Shown: one piece after another, positions 43,771 through 52,433 of the stretch
Layout of the letters: each line of letters opens with the position of its first letter
How positions within the stretch are numbered: the first letter of the stretch is position 1
Assembly (NCBI GenBank): GCA_002415845.1
Contig: DIAR01000010.1
Span: 1-64,000, forward strand
Origin: Candidatus Woesebacteria bacterium UBA5073
GTDB taxonomy: Bacteria > Patescibacteriota > Microgenomatia > UBA8517
DNA: 64,000 bases
Direction: 5' to 3'
Notes under the pieces: generated by a model
Told to the model about the DNA's origin: nothing
Databases searched by the model: none
Seen by the model: only the letters and a program-made list of their open reading frames with translations
Program-made: the position numbers and the translations under genes

Positions 43771-44937
43771 TCATTTGGCTTCGTCGGTTTTAACTTCTTC
43801 CGTAACCTCAGGAACTATCTCTTCCTGTTTTTCTTCTTTTTCCTTAACTTCTTCTTTCACTTCTTTTTTAGCCTTTTTGGCTTTTGGTTCTTTCTTGACC
43901 TTTTCTTCTTTCACTTCTTCTTTTTCCTCAGTTTCCTTTTTGACTTTCTTGACGCCTTTAACGGGGAGGGCTTCAACTTCAATTCTCCAGCCGGTTAATT
44001 TGGCAGCCAACCTGACGTTTTGTCCGTCTTTACCGATAGCCATCGACAATTGGTCTTCAGGAGCCTTAACTTTGGCAATCATATTTTCTTTGTCCAGGGT
44101 AACGACCAAATTTTCGGCCGGGGAAAGGGCACCGGCAATCAATTCTTTGACATCTTCGGAGTATGGAATCAAATCAACTCTTTCGCCACCCAATTCGTTG
44201 GTGACGGCCTGAACTCGAACGCCTTTTTGGCCGACACAGCTGCCGACCGGATCAACCCCGGACTGGGTTGAGGTAACGGCAATTTTGGTTCTGATGCCTG
44301 CTTCTCTGGCAATAGTCTTAATAGAAACGCTACCCGAAGCAATTTCCGGTACTTCTCTGGCAAACAGTTTTTCAACGAAGAGTGGATCGGCTCTTGAAAG
44401 AATCAACTCTTTCCCTTTAAGGGTTTCTTCAATCGCTTTCAAAAGAAAAGTTTGCCTTTGGTTGGCGGTTAGTCTTTCATTGGGAATTCGTTCTTCGGCC
44501 GGCATGATGGCTTCGGTTCGACCGATATCAACGCGAACGTTGGGGCCATCAAATCTCAAGATCATTCCGGAAATTAAGCTTCCAATCCGATCGGAAAAGT
44601 CGGCCATAATGGCACCTTTTTCGGCTTCTCTGATTTTTTGGTGAATAACCTGCTTGGCGGTCTGGGCGGCAATGCGTCCAAAACCTGGAGGTGTCACATC
44701 TTTCTTGGCTTCTGGCTTCTCAAGTGGCCAGGCAAAAACTTTGGCTTCACCGTTGATGGGGTTTATCTCAACGTCAAAATCCATTTCTTCCGTTTCCTCA
44801 CCCCGTTCTTTGGCGTCTCTTCGGTAAGCTGCAATAATCGCTTGCTTAATCGTGTCGATAATCACGTTAGCATCAAGACCCCGCTCGGTCGCGATGGCCT
44901 TTAAAGCTTGAGCAAATTCTGTTCTTGGCGTTTGCAT
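43771..44937 (-). CDS. nusA: Transcription termination/antitermination factor NusA
   Basis: 388 aa. N-terminal RNA-polymerase-binding domain (about 1-120), S1 domain (about 125-195, DFSDRIGSLISGMILRFDGPNVRVDIG), two KH domains (about 200-330, GACVGQKGVRVQ-like GSCVGQKGVRVQAVTNEL; SMAIGKDGQNVRLAAKLTG), and a 60-residue Lys/Glu repeat tail instead of acidic repeats. The ATG at 44937 gives the family start (TEFAQALKAIATERG); the open frame to 44985 would begin inside the leader terminator. The 80-base gap to infB shows no feature. Confidence 0.95.
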   Translation of the reverse strand: MQTPRTEFAQALKAIATERGLDANVIIDTIKQAIIAAYRRDAKERGEETEEMDFDVEINPINGEAKVFAWPLEKPEAKKDVTPPGFGRIAAQTAKQVIHQKIREAEKGAIMADFSDRIGSLISGMILRFDGPNVRVDIGRTEAIMPAEERIPNERLTANQRQTFLLKAIEETLKGKELILSRADPLFVEKLFAREVPEIASGSVSIKTIAREAGIRTKIAVTSTQSGVDPVGSCVGQKGVRVQAVTNELGGERVDLIPYSEDVKELIAGALSPAENLVVTLDKENMIAKVKAPEDQLSMAIGKDGQNVRLAAKLTGWRIEVEALPVKGVKKVKKETEEKEEVKEEKVKKEPKAKKAKKEVKEEVKEKEEKQEEIVPEVTEEVKTDEAK

Positions 44938-44949
44938 GTTTATATTTTT

Positions 44950-44978
44950 AAAAAAAAGGGTGGGACTTTCTTCCCACC
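44950..44978 (-). terminator. Intrinsic terminator in the nusA leader
   Basis: GGTGGGA, 6-base loop, TCCCACC, C, then eight T residues on the minus strand: a 7-bp G/C-rich stem with strong U-tract. It lies downstream of the nusA promoter and 12 bases before the nusA ATG, and can also end dnaJ transcripts. Confidence 0.9.
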
Positions 44979-45007
44979 ACCCCACAAACCTAAATAATCT
45001 AACGCTT

Positions 45008-45036
45008 AGTTTACCTTAGAAGGAAAAAGAAGTCAA
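45008..45036 (-). promoter_or_regulatory. nusA-infB operon promoter
   Basis: -35 TTGACT (45031-45036), 17-base spacer, -10 TAAACT (45008-45013), directly after the dnaJ stop. The predicted leader of about 64 bases contains the terminator hairpin. Confidence 0.75.
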
Positions 45037-45040
45037 ACCT

Positions 45041-45913
45041 CTAGAAGCCACGGTCTTTGAGTTCCTCAATCACCTTTTTTTGTTCTCTGTTTAGTTTTTC
45101 GGGCGTTATGACGTTAATTTTGACATACTCATCACCATGTCCCCGGTGTCTTAAACTTTTAATGCCTCTTTCCCGAAGTCTAACCATGATACCGGATTGG
45201 GTTCCCGGCCTGATTTTTAGTTTTAACTCCCCGTCAATCGTCGGAACTTTAATGTCGCCACCAAAAACGGCCATGGAAAAGGGGATCCCGACCTTAACAT
45301 AAACGTCTTCACCATCTCTTTCAAAAAGTTCATCCTGCTTAACATTCAGGGAAAGAATAAAATCGTTAAAGTTAATCCGGGATCCCTCATCGACTCCGGC
45401 CGGTATTTTAATCTTTCTCTTTTTTCCCTCAACGATCACTTCCCGTTCACACCCCTTAACCGCTTCCATAAAATCAAGCGTTAGGGAATAGCGGGGAATT
45501 TGTCTTGCCTGCCTAAAAGGACTGCCTCCTCCGAAAAATTGTTCAAATATATCAAAGGGGTCACCGAAATCAAAACTGGCAAAAGGATTTCCCTGTCCTC
45601 CACCACTGTTGGAATAATAAGTATAGGAAGAAAAAGGATTTCCCTGTCCTCCACCTGAGAAAGGACTGCCTCCACCGGGCGCAAAAGCACTGTGTCCATA
45701 CTGGTCATAAGCACTTCTTTTTTGGGTATCGGATAACACCTGATAGGCTTCGTTTATCTCTTTGAAGCGTTTTTCGGCAGCTTCCTTCTCGTCTTTGTGT
45801 CGATCGGGGTGCCATTCAAGAGCTTGTTTCCTATATGCTTTTTTTATTTCTTCAGCTGAGGCGCCTTTAGAAACCCCTAAAATATCGTAGTAATCTGATT
45901 TTGAAGCGGCCAC
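45041..45913 (-). CDS. DnaJ/CbpA-type cochaperone without zinc finger
   Basis: 290 aa. J domain at 6-70 (YDILGVSKGASAEEIKKAYRKQALEWHPDRH, with HPD), a Gly/Phe/Ser-rich linker (75-130) and two C-terminal substrate-binding beta domains (about 138-285, ending GHGDEYVKINVITPEKL). The four CxxCxGxG zinc modules of DnaJ type A are absent, so this is a class B (CbpA-like) protein, yet it occupies the dnaJ position in the hrcA-grpE-dnaK operon. The linker contains a duplicated 17-residue unit. Confidence 0.94.
   Translation of the reverse strand: MAASKSDYYDILGVSKGASAEEIKKAYRKQALEWHPDRHKDEKEAAEKRFKEINEAYQVLSDTQKRSAYDQYGHSAFAPGGGSPFSGGGQGNPFSSYTYYSNSGGGQGNPFASFDFGDPFDIFEQFFGGGSPFRQARQIPRYSLTLDFMEAVKGCEREVIVEGKKRKIKIPAGVDEGSRINFNDFILSLNVKQDELFERDGEDVYVKVGIPFSMAVFGGDIKVPTIDGELKLKIRPGTQSGIMVRLRERGIKSLRHRGHGDEYVKINVITPEKLNREQKKVIEELKDRGF
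45581..45655. repeat. Direct repeat inside the dnaJ-like linker
   Basis: A 24-base sequence (AAAAGGATTTCCCTGTCCTC plus CACC) at 45581-45604 recurs perfectly at 45632-45655, spacing 51 bases = 17 codons. It encodes the repeated GGGQGNPF segment of the Gly/Phe linker, an in-frame duplication. Confidence 0.9.
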
Positions 45914-45917
45914 ACTA

Positions 45918-47810
45918 TTATTCTACAACTTCCCCTTCTTCAACCTTTTCGTCCTTTTTGTCTTCTTTTTTTTCTTCCTTTTTATCCTCTTTACTCTCTT
46001 CCTTCTTTTCTTCCGGTTTTTGATACATCGCTTGACCGATTTGAGAAAGAGTCTCGGAGAGATCTTTGACTTTAGTTTCAATTTCTTCTTTGCTTCCCTT
46101 TTCCAAAGTCTCTTTAACGGCTTTAATTTTTTCTTCCACTTTCTCTTTAATATCCTTCGGAGCTTTCTCTCCTGCATCTTTTAAGGCTTTCTCGGCGGTT
46201 GATACCATAGCATCAGCCTGGTTCTTGGTTTGAATGAGTTCCGCTTTCTTGGTGTCTTCCTCTTTGTGCTTTTCGGCTTCTTCCTGCATTCTTTTAACCT
46301 CATCGTCAGAAAGTCCAACCGCACCTGTTATCTTGATGTTTTGGGTTTTACCTGTCGCTTTGTCTTTGGCCGTAACCGTTAAGATTCCCGAGGCATCCAT
46401 ATCAAAAGTAACTTCAACCTGAGGTACACCTCTGGGGGCCGGGGGAATTCCGTCTAAGATAAATCTGCCTAATGATTTATTGTCCGGTGAAAGTGGTCTT
46501 TCTCCCTGAGTGACATTGATTTCCACCTGGGTCTGATTATCGGCTGCGGTTGAAAACACTTCGGTCTTGCTGGTTGGAATAGTCATGTTTCTTGGAATCA
46601 TGGGAGTGGCTACATTGCCCAAGGTTTCAATCGCTAAAGTTAAGGGGGTCACATCCAATAAAAGAATGTCTTTGACTTCCCCACCCAATACTCCGGCCTG
46701 AATGGCGGCCCCAACCGCTACGACTTCATCCGGGTTAACGCTTTTATTCGGTTCTTTGCCAAAGAAACTTTTAACGGTTTCTATAACTTTAGGCATTCTG
46801 GTCATTCCGCCAACCAAAATAACTTCATCAATGTCTTTGGTTTCCAGTTTGGCATCTTTAAGACATGCATTAACCGGAGCCATTGTTTTTTCAATTAAGT
46901 CTTCGACCAAACCTTCCAATTTAGCTCTGGTTAACTTCATAGACAAATGAAGCGGGTTGCCGTCTTTCTGGGTAATGTAGGCCTGATTAATTTCGACTTC
47001 GTTGGCAGCCGAGAGTTCAATCTTGGCTTTTTCGGCGGCGTCTCTGACTCGCTGTAGGGCTTGTTTGTCGGCTTTCAAATCAACGGCAAACTCTTTTTTA
47101 AATTCAGACACAATGTAGTCAACAATGACTTCATCAAAATCATCGCCTCCGAGGTGGGTATCACCGTTGGTGGCTTTAACTTCAAAAACACCATCCCCCA
47201 ATTCAAGAATAGAAATATCAAAAGTGCCTCCACCCAAATCATAAACGGCAATCTTTTCGTTTTTCTTTTTATCAAGGCCATATGCCAAGGCAGCGGCTGT
47301 TGGTTCATTAATGATTCGCTCCACCTTTAAGCCCGCTATCTCTCCTGCTTGTTTGGTCGCCTGTCTTTGCGCATCATCAAAATAAGCCGGAACGGTAATA
47401 ACGGCTCCCGTTACTTCTTCACCCAAATGGGCTTCGGCATCTTTTTTGAGCTTCATTAAAATTCTGGCTGAAATTTCCTGAGGGGTATAGTTTTTACCTT
47501 CAACTTCAACATCAGCCATACCGTCTTTTCCGCTTTTAACTTCATAAGGAACCATCTCAATCGTTCTTTTGACTTCTTTGTCTTCAAACCTTCGGCCCAT
47601 GATTCTTTTAATGGAGTAAATCGTGTTTTTGGGGTTTAAGATAACCTGTCTTTTGGCCACATCGCCAACTAAATTTTTAACCGGTTCAACAACCGACGGC
47701 GTAATGTTACGGCCCGTATCGGCAGCCGGAATAACTTTTGGTCGGCCACCTTCCATAACGGCCACGCAAGAATTGGTTGTTCCTAAATCAATACCGATAA
47801 TTTTTCCCAT
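45918..47810 (-). CDS. dnaK: Chaperone DnaK (Hsp70)
   Basis: 630 aa. ATPase domain with [44 protein letters not shown] and [10 protein letters not shown]; linker [12 protein letters not shown] (about 385); substrate-binding domain [24 protein letters not shown]; and helical lid with a Lys/Glu-rich end ([14 protein letters not shown]...). Domain order and length are normal. Flanked by grpE and the dnaJ-like gene, 2 and 4 bases apart. Confidence 0.98.
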   Translation of the reverse strand: MGKIIGIDLGTTNSCVAVMEGGRPKVIPAADTGRNITPSVVEPVKNLVGDVAKRQVILNPKNTIYSIKRIMGRRFEDKEVKRTIEMVPYEVKSGKDGMADVEVEGKNYTPQEISARILMKLKKDAEAHLGEEVTGAVITVPAYFDDAQRQATKQAGEIAGLKVERIINEPTAAALAYGLDKKKNEKIAVYDLGGGTFDISILELGDGVFEVKATNGDTHLGGDDFDEVIVDYIVSEFKKEFAVDLKADKQALQRVRDAAEKAKIELSAANEVEINQAYITQKDGNPLHLSMKLTRAKLEGLVEDLIEKTMAPVNACLKDAKLETKDIDEVILVGGMTRMPKVIETVKSFFGKEPNKSVNPDEVVAVGAAIQAGVLGGEVKDILLLDVTPLTLAIETLGNVATPMIPRNMTIPTSKTEVFSTAADNQTQVEINVTQGERPLSPDNKSLGRFILDGIPPAPRGVPQVEVTFDMDASGILTVTAKDKATGKTQNIKITGAVGLSDDEVKRMQEEAEKHKEEDTKKAELIQTKNQADAMVSTAEKALKDAGEKAPKDIKEKVEEKIKAVKETLEKGSKEEIETKVKDLSETLSQIGQAMYQKPEEKKEESKEDKKEEKKEDKKDEKVEEGEVVE

Positions 47811-47812
47811 TT

Positions 47813-48250
47813 TTATTTTTCCTCCTTTTTAACTCTCACTTTGGTGTGTCTGATCACCGGGCCTTCGATAAATCTCCAGCCGGTTAATAATATCTCGTCA
47901 ACCTTAGCTTTTCCTTTAGAAAGTGGGTTACCAACAACTTCGATAGCTTCGTGAATTTCCGGATTAAACTCATCCCCAACCTTAACTTTAATTTCTTCAA
48001 TCCCTTCACTTATTAGGGCTTTCTCAAATTCCTCAACCGTTAAGGCAATGCCCGGATCTTTAACATGAGCCTGTGACTTTTTAATTATATCCAAAACCGG
48101 CAATAATTTAACAACCAGTCGCAAATTGGAAACCTTTTCAAAGATTTGTTTTTCTTTCTCAACTCTTTTTCGCAAATTATCATAATCAGCCAGGGCCCTA
48201 GCCAATTGACCGCTTAACATTATTTCTTTAGTTTTTATATCTTTTTTCAT
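47813..48250 (-). CDS. grpE: Nucleotide exchange factor GrpE
   Basis: 145 aa. A shortened N-terminal coiled coil ([25 protein letters not shown]), the four-helix bundle with [15 protein letters not shown], and the C-terminal beta domain with [19 protein letters not shown] and [10 protein letters not shown]. coli GrpE is 197 aa; the missing part is the N-terminal disordered and coiled region. It follows hrcA by 33 bases and dnaK follows by 2. Confidence 0.94.
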   Translation of the reverse strand: MKKDIKTKEIMLSGQLARALADYDNLRKRVEKEKQIFEKVSNLRLVVKLLPVLDIIKKSQAHVKDPGIALTVEEFEKALISEGIEEIKVKVGDEFNPEIHEAIEVVGNPLSKGKAKVDEILLTGWRFIEGPVIRHTKVRVKKEEK

Positions 48251-48283
48251 ATTGGTTTTATTATTTATTTATTATATTTAATC

Positions 48284-49009
48284 TTAACCGATTTCTTCAA
48301 TTAAGCCCTTAAAATACCGTAAAATCGGAATAACCGTTGGGTAACTTAATCTGACCGGTCCGATTATGCCCAAAGCACCCTTTTTCCCTTTAACGTCAAA
48401 GTGGGTAGTGACCACACCAATCGGTGATAATTCCGGCCAACCCATTTCTTCACCGAATAAAACATCGATCGGGCTTCCAGATGGGGCTTTTTGAAAAAAA
48501 AGTTCCCTGACCCGGTCAACTTCTTCCAACATACCAAACAAGCTGGCACAAACCCGAATATCGGCAAACTCGGGATTAACAAAAATATTGGCATAACCTG
48601 CATGCCAAATCTTCCCTTCATCGGTAGCGGCAATCGCCAGACTTTTAGTTCTTTCAGCCAAAGCATGGGTAGCTTCTTCCAAAAGGGAATCTAAATTGTT
48701 TCTTGAGTCCCAAACCTCTTCTTTGGTTTTAACCTCGTCGGCCAAACTCATTTGCCGTTCTTCCATTAATTGGTCAATGTAAAATTTCATGGCGGTGGGG
48801 GTCGGAATTCGACCGGCTGAAGTATGGGGTTGCTTTAAATAATTTAATTTGGTCAGTTCAACCATTTCATTTCTAATGGTTGCGGGAGAAACTCCTAAAT
48901 TATATTTTTTGTCCAGGTTTTCCGAACCAACCGGACCAGCTTGTTCAATGTATTCGTCAATTAAAGCTTTTAAGATTTGTGTTTGTCTGGCACTTAATCC
49001 TTCAGTCAT
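48284..49009 (-). CDS. hrcA: Heat-shock repressor HrcA, short form
   Basis: 241 aa. N-terminal winged helix (about 6-75): LSARQTQILKALIDEYIEQAGPVGSENL and GVSPATIRNEMVELTKLNYLKQPHTSAGRIPTPTA, the CIRCE-binding region. The C-terminal part has GALGIIGPVRLSYPTVIPILRYFKGLIEE. HrcA is usually about 340 aa; the insert/dimerisation part is reduced by some 100 residues. It leads the hrcA-grpE-dnaK-dnaJ operon and a CIRCE element overlaps its promoter, implying autoregulation. Confidence 0.95.
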   Translation of the reverse strand: MTEGLSARQTQILKALIDEYIEQAGPVGSENLDKKYNLGVSPATIRNEMVELTKLNYLKQPHTSAGRIPTPTAMKFYIDQLMEERQMSLADEVKTKEEVWDSRNNLDSLLEEATHALAERTKSLAIAATDEGKIWHAGYANIFVNPEFADIRVCASLFGMLEEVDRVRELFFQKAPSGSPIDVLFGEEMGWPELSPIGVVTTHFDVKGKKGALGIIGPVRLSYPTVIPILRYFKGLIEEIG

Positions 49010-49011
49010 AA

Positions 49012-49038
49012 TTAGCAGTAATGTAGCATGAGTGCTAA
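49012..49038. promoter_or_regulatory. CIRCE operator
   Basis: TTAGCAGTA, 9-base spacer, GAGTGCTAA. The right arm is a perfect CIRCE half-site and the left differs from TTAGCACTC at two positions. It begins 3 bases upstream of the hrcA ATG and overlaps the -10 and spacer, so HrcA binding would block the polymerase. Confidence 0.93.
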
Positions 49039-49048
49039 GTCATGTCAA
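49020..49048 (-). promoter_or_regulatory. hrcA operon promoter
   Basis: -35 TTGACA (49043-49048), 17-base spacer, -10 TACATT (49020-49025). The -10 ends 10 bases before the hrcA ATG, so the leader is only about 4 bases long. Confidence 0.8.
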
Positions 49049-49055
49049 GAGGTTT

Positions 49056-50774
49056 TTAATCAGTGTCGCCTGTCGGTGGGGCTATCGGCTCTTCTTCTTT
49101 AGTCGAAATCGGCCCGACTTTTCGGGAAATGAAGCGTTTCATTAGATTAAAGAAAAAACCAACCTCTTTGGACTTTAACAAAACCGAAATGCCCAAATAA
49201 ACGATTCCGCCCAGGATAATAACAACAATTGTTAGGATTAAAAGGTTGGTGGTGTAGCGGGTATCCAAAACAAATTTCTCAAAATGGATATTCTCAATCC
49301 CTAAGCCACCCATAAAAGAAAGTCTTTTAACCCAAACCGAACGGTCAAAAAATTTCAGGATAAAAAACATGACCAAACCGGAACAAACCGAAGAAAAAAT
49401 AACTTTTAAGATTTCTAATAATTGTTTGGCAACTATCCCATCACCAACTCTTTTTAGAATTAAGCAAAACAGTGTGGTTGCCTGAATAAAAGAACCCAAG
49501 GTGAAAGCTGCCGCCAGTCCCCAAGCGGGAAGGTGAAAAACCCGAATGAGAACAAAGTCGGCAATGATGTTAACGGTAATGGCGGATAAAGAAATGATGA
49601 CTGGCGTCTTGGTGTCATGCAGGGCATAAAAGGCTCTAGCCAATAAAGCGGAGGTGACCTGAAAGACAACTCCAACGGCAAAGGCTGATACAACCATCCC
49701 CGTTTGAACCGTCGCCTCCCAGGAAAAAAGGTCCGTTCCATAAATAAGTCTGACAATCGGAATTCTTAAAACAATCAAGGTAACGGCAATTGGAGTAACC
49801 AAAAAAACCATCTGATTGAGGGCATTAAAAAGGGTTTTTTTGAATTCCACCGGATTGTCGGCTTGTCTGGAAAGAGTCGGCAGGGCCGCTTTGGCAATTG
49901 AGGTTCCAAAGAGACCAACCGGCAAAAGCTGGATTGAATTACCAAAAGTAAAAAAAGTATATGAGGCAGTGGAAATCATGGAAGCCAAGAAAAGTTCGAC
50001 TGATTTGGCTACTTGTAAAAAGGACACTTCAATAATCCTAGGAAGTGCCAACTTCCCGATCTTTCTAACTTCATCTGTCAATTTTAAACTAAAATGAAAA
50101 CGAAAACCGAGTTTAATCGCCAGGGGCAACTGAATTAAAAAGTGAAGACCGGCCCCAATCACCACGCCGTAAACCGGCGCCATCAAGCCATATTTGGGAG
50201 CAAAAAAGATGGTTCCCAAAATAATCCCCAAGTTATAAAAAAGAGGGGCAATAGCCGGAACCAGAAAGCGCCGCAAGGATTCCAACACGGCCGTCATGAC
50301 ATAGGAGATAACAAAAAAACCCTGAGCCGCAAATAATAATCGGGTCATTAAAACAATCTTGTCCCGATGTTCCAAACTAAACCCCGGCGTCAAAATACCG
50401 TACAGCTGGTTGGCGAAAACAATAATAACAACGGCCAGAACCAAAAAGATGAGCATCCCGATATTGGCCACCGTTGAAGCAATTTGCCAGGCTTCTTTCC
50501 GACCTTTTTTCAAAGCTCTGGTAAAAACCGGAATAAAGGCCGAAGAAAAAGTGCCGAAAATCAAAACCTCAAAAACCAGATCGGGTAAACGGAAGGCAGC
50601 AAAAAACAAAGACAAATCACCGGGAACAAAAAAATGGGCCAGTGTTCTTTGCCTTACCAGGCCTAAAACTCGGGAGGCCACTACCATCAACATAATAATG
50701 GTGGCGGCTGATAAGACCGAAGACTGTTGGGAAAGAAAAATCTTTTTTCCTTTGTTAATAAGTTTATTGACCAT
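49056..50774 (-). CDS. murJ: Lipid II flippase MurJ
   Basis: 572 aa polytopic MOP-superfamily protein with about 14 hydrophobic segments. The N-terminus has AATIIMLMVVASRVLGLVRQRTLAHFFVPGDLSLFFAAFRLPDLVFEVL, the MviN/MurJ signature, and GTSIAKAALPTLSRQA follows near residue 280. It moves lipid II across the membrane for wall synthesis. About 60 residues beyond the usual 510 lie at the end, including a charged/Pro-rich C-terminal tail. Divergent from rpsT through a shared promoter region. Confidence 0.95.
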   Translation of the reverse strand: MVNKLINKGKKIFLSQQSSVLSAATIIMLMVVASRVLGLVRQRTLAHFFVPGDLSLFFAAFRLPDLVFEVLIFGTFSSAFIPVFTRALKKGRKEAWQIASTVANIGMLIFLVLAVVIIVFANQLYGILTPGFSLEHRDKIVLMTRLLFAAQGFFVISYVMTAVLESLRRFLVPAIAPLFYNLGIILGTIFFAPKYGLMAPVYGVVIGAGLHFLIQLPLAIKLGFRFHFSLKLTDEVRKIGKLALPRIIEVSFLQVAKSVELFLASMISTASYTFFTFGNSIQLLPVGLFGTSIAKAALPTLSRQADNPVEFKKTLFNALNQMVFLVTPIAVTLIVLRIPIVRLIYGTDLFSWEATVQTGMVVSAFAVGVVFQVTSALLARAFYALHDTKTPVIISLSAITVNIIADFVLIRVFHLPAWGLAAAFTLGSFIQATTLFCLILKRVGDGIVAKQLLEILKVIFSSVCSGLVMFFILKFFDRSVWVKRLSFMGGLGIENIHFEKFVLDTRYTTNLLILTIVVIILGGIVYLGISVLLKSKEVGFFFNLMKRFISRKVGPISTKEEEPIAPPTGDTD

Positions 50775-50780
50775 ACGCGA

Positions 50781-50809
50781 TTGAATTTACGATTATTTTC
50801 GATTATACT
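50781..50809 (+). promoter_or_regulatory. rpsT promoter
   Basis: -35 TTGAAT (50781-50786), 17-base spacer, -10 TATACT (50804-50809). Its -10 overlaps the murJ -10 on the other strand. Confidence 0.75.
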
Positions 50810-50830
50810 TCCATTTTGGAGAAACAAGAA
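50802..50830 (-). promoter_or_regulatory. murJ promoter, sharing its -10 region with rpsT
   Basis: Minus-strand -35 TTCTTG (50825-50830), 17-base spacer, -10 TATAAT (50802-50807). GATTATACT reads as a -10 box on both strands, forming a compact bidirectional promoter. Confidence 0.65.
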
Positions 50831-50847
50831 TAAGAAATTCTCTAAAA
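50814..50847 (+). promoter_or_regulatory. Leader hairpin upstream of rpsT
   Basis: TTTTGGAGAA (50814-50823) pairs with TTCTCTAAAA (50838-50847) over 10 bp with one G-U, leaving a 14-base loop; it occupies most of the predicted leader and ends 11 bases before the ATG. A candidate autoregulatory structure for uS20-type control. Confidence 0.55.
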
Positions 50848-50858
50848 ATTTTATAAAA

Positions 50859-51155
50859 ATGCCAGTAACCAAAACAGCCAAAAGAGCCCTCAGAAGCTCA
50901 AAAAGAAAGAGTGAAGTTAACGCCAAAATTGCCGCCCAATTGGCGGTTTTAATGCGTCAAGCCAAAAAAACCAAATCGGCCGAAAAAATTAGAATGGCTA
51001 TGTCCTTGGCCGATCGTGCCGCCAAGAAAAAGGCCATTCATGCCAATAAAGCTTCACGAATTAAAAAGGTTTTGGCCAAATTAATGCCTAAGGTTTCCGT
51101 TAAAACCGCTGCTAAAAAAACCGTTAAAAAGACCCCTGTTAAGAAAAGTAAATAA
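50859..51155 (+). CDS. rpsT: Small ribosomal subunit protein bS20
   Basis: bS20, 98 aa, binds 16S rRNA as a helical bundle. It begins MPVTKTAKRALRSSKRKSEVN and shows AEKIRMAMSLADRAAKKKAIHANKASRIKKVLAKL, the family core; the tail is Lys/Thr-rich (AAKKTVKKTPVKK). The frame is open upstream to 50727 only by overlap with murJ; the ATG at 50859 gives the conserved start. No Shine-Dalgarno is present. First plus-strand gene after 50 kb of minus-strand genes. Confidence 0.95.
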   Translation: MPVTKTAKRALRSSKRKSEVNAKIAAQLAVLMRQAKKTKSAEKIRMAMSLADRAAKKKAIHANKASRIKKVLAKLMPKVSVKTAAKKTVKKTPVKKSK

Positions 51156-51192
51156 TCCCCTTTTTCCCTTTCGGTCAGCCTCAGCAATATGA

Positions 51193-51198
51193 TATAGT
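51193..51198 (+). promoter_or_regulatory. -10 element of pilN, leaderless position
   Basis: Extended -10 TGA-TATAGT with 6 bases between its end and the pilN ATG, so the expected start coincides with the start codon. No good -35. It separates the rpsT unit from the pilus/surface unit. Confidence 0.5.
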
Positions 51199-51204
51199 GG
51201 TTTG

Positions 51205-51777
51205 ATGGCTGCCCTTAAAAAAGTAATTAAAATTAATCTTTTACCCCAAGAAGAATTTGCCAAAAGTACTTTTGGGCGAATCTTAACTTGGGCCTTATCC
51301 GGTTTCAGAGTCATCGTTATTGCCGTGGAACTGATAGTGATGGCGGCTTTCCTTTCCCGCTTTTGGCTCGACGCTAAAATTAACGATTTAAACGATGTTA
51401 TCCGGCAAAAACAAGCTTTAATTTCTTCCCAAGGCGAGTTTGAAAAGAAATTCAGGGATATTCAAACCAGAATCACCATTTTTAGCGGAGCCAAAGCCAT
51501 GGCTTCTACCCCCTCAACCGAACTGGAAAAAATTGCCGCTTTTCTGCCAATGGATGTTGCCCTTTCTTCATTTACCTTTAATGAAGGAAAGGTTCAGATA
51601 AAAGGTGTTGCCGGCAGTGAAATTTCGGTTGCCCAATTAATGGCCAATTTGGAAGGAACCAAGCAATACAAAGAGGTTCTTTTAACTTCCGTCGGCAATG
51701 ACCCAAAAAATGAAGCCATGATTACTTTTATCCTGGATTTAACACTGGGAACAACCGAACAAAAGAAAGGAACTTAA
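51205..51777 (+). CDS. pilN: Type IV pilus assembly protein PilN-like
   Basis: 190 aa. INLLP at residues 10-14 is the PilN N-terminal motif that docks on PilM; one membrane helix at about 29-52, a coiled coil (55-85) and a ferredoxin-like periplasmic domain (110-180, ALSSFTFNEGKVQIKGVAGSEISVAQLMANLE). Start ATG at 51205, one codon after a TTG. pilM is not adjacent. With PilO it forms the inner-membrane alignment complex of a type IV pilus or related secretion machine. Confidence 0.85.
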   Translation: MAALKKVIKINLLPQEEFAKSTFGRILTWALSGFRVIVIAVELIVMAAFLSRFWLDAKINDLNDVIRQKQALISSQGEFEKKFRDIQTRITIFSGAKAMASTPSTELEKIAAFLPMDVALSSFTFNEGKVQIKGVAGSEISVAQLMANLEGTKQYKEVLLTSVGNDPKNEAMITFILDLTLGTTEQKKGT

Positions 51778-51780
51778 AGA

Positions 51781-52431
51781 ATGGCACCTAATTGGCGAAA
51801 AGAATATTCCCGTTATCAAATCATCTTTGCAAAGGTTTTGGAAGTTTATCGAAAAAGACCGGACGTCAAAACTTTTCTTGAACTACTTCTGACTCTTTCG
51901 ACTGTGGCTATTTTTACTGTTTTTGCTTTAAAACCAACTGTCATTACCATTATTCAACTTCTAAAAGACATTAAAACCAAGGAAACGGTCATTGTACAAA
52001 TGGATACCAAAATCAAAGCCTTGGCTAGTGCCCAAAACCTTTTTTCCCAAGAAGCCAGAAGAATCGTTTATGTTACCAAGTCAGTTCCGGAAAAAGCCTT
52101 ACCGGAAAACCTTGTCCGTGAATTGGAGGGTTTGGCCCAAAAGAACGCCGTCACCCTAAACAGTGTTTCAATTAACGAATTAACCCTTCTTGGGGTAAGT
52201 ACCGAAAAGGTTAATCCAAAGGAACAAATTTTTCTTCAGGGAGCCAGTGGGCTAGCTTTTACCGCCAACACAAATGCCGACTTTACCGTCCTGCTACCTT
52301 TCTTAAAAGATTTGGAAAAGTTTTTGCGGCCGGTTGTTCTTGACAGCTTTTCCATAGCCACGGGTGTCAATCAAGAAACCAAAACAATCAACATGTCTAT
52401 TTCAGGCAAGGTTCCGTATTTGAGTAAATAA
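51781..52431 (+). CDS. PilO-like membrane protein
   Basis: 216 aa. A membrane helix at about 37-58, coiled coil (62-95) and a C-terminal alpha/beta domain (100-216) with LKDLEKFLRPVVLDSFSIATG; layout and position after pilN (3 bases) match PilO, the PilN partner. Sequence similarity to canonical PilO is only at the level of fold pattern. The N-terminal cytoplasmic part is longer than in typical PilO. Confidence 0.7.
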   Translation: MAPNWRKEYSRYQIIFAKVLEVYRKRPDVKTFLELLLTLSTVAIFTVFALKPTVITIIQLLKDIKTKETVIVQMDTKIKALASAQNLFSQEARRIVYVTKSVPEKALPENLVRELEGLAQKNAVTLNSVSINELTLLGVSTEKVNPKEQIFLQGASGLAFTANTNADFTVLLPFLKDLEKFLRPVVLDSFSIATGVNQETKTINMSISGKVPYLSK

Positions 52432-52433
52432 TT

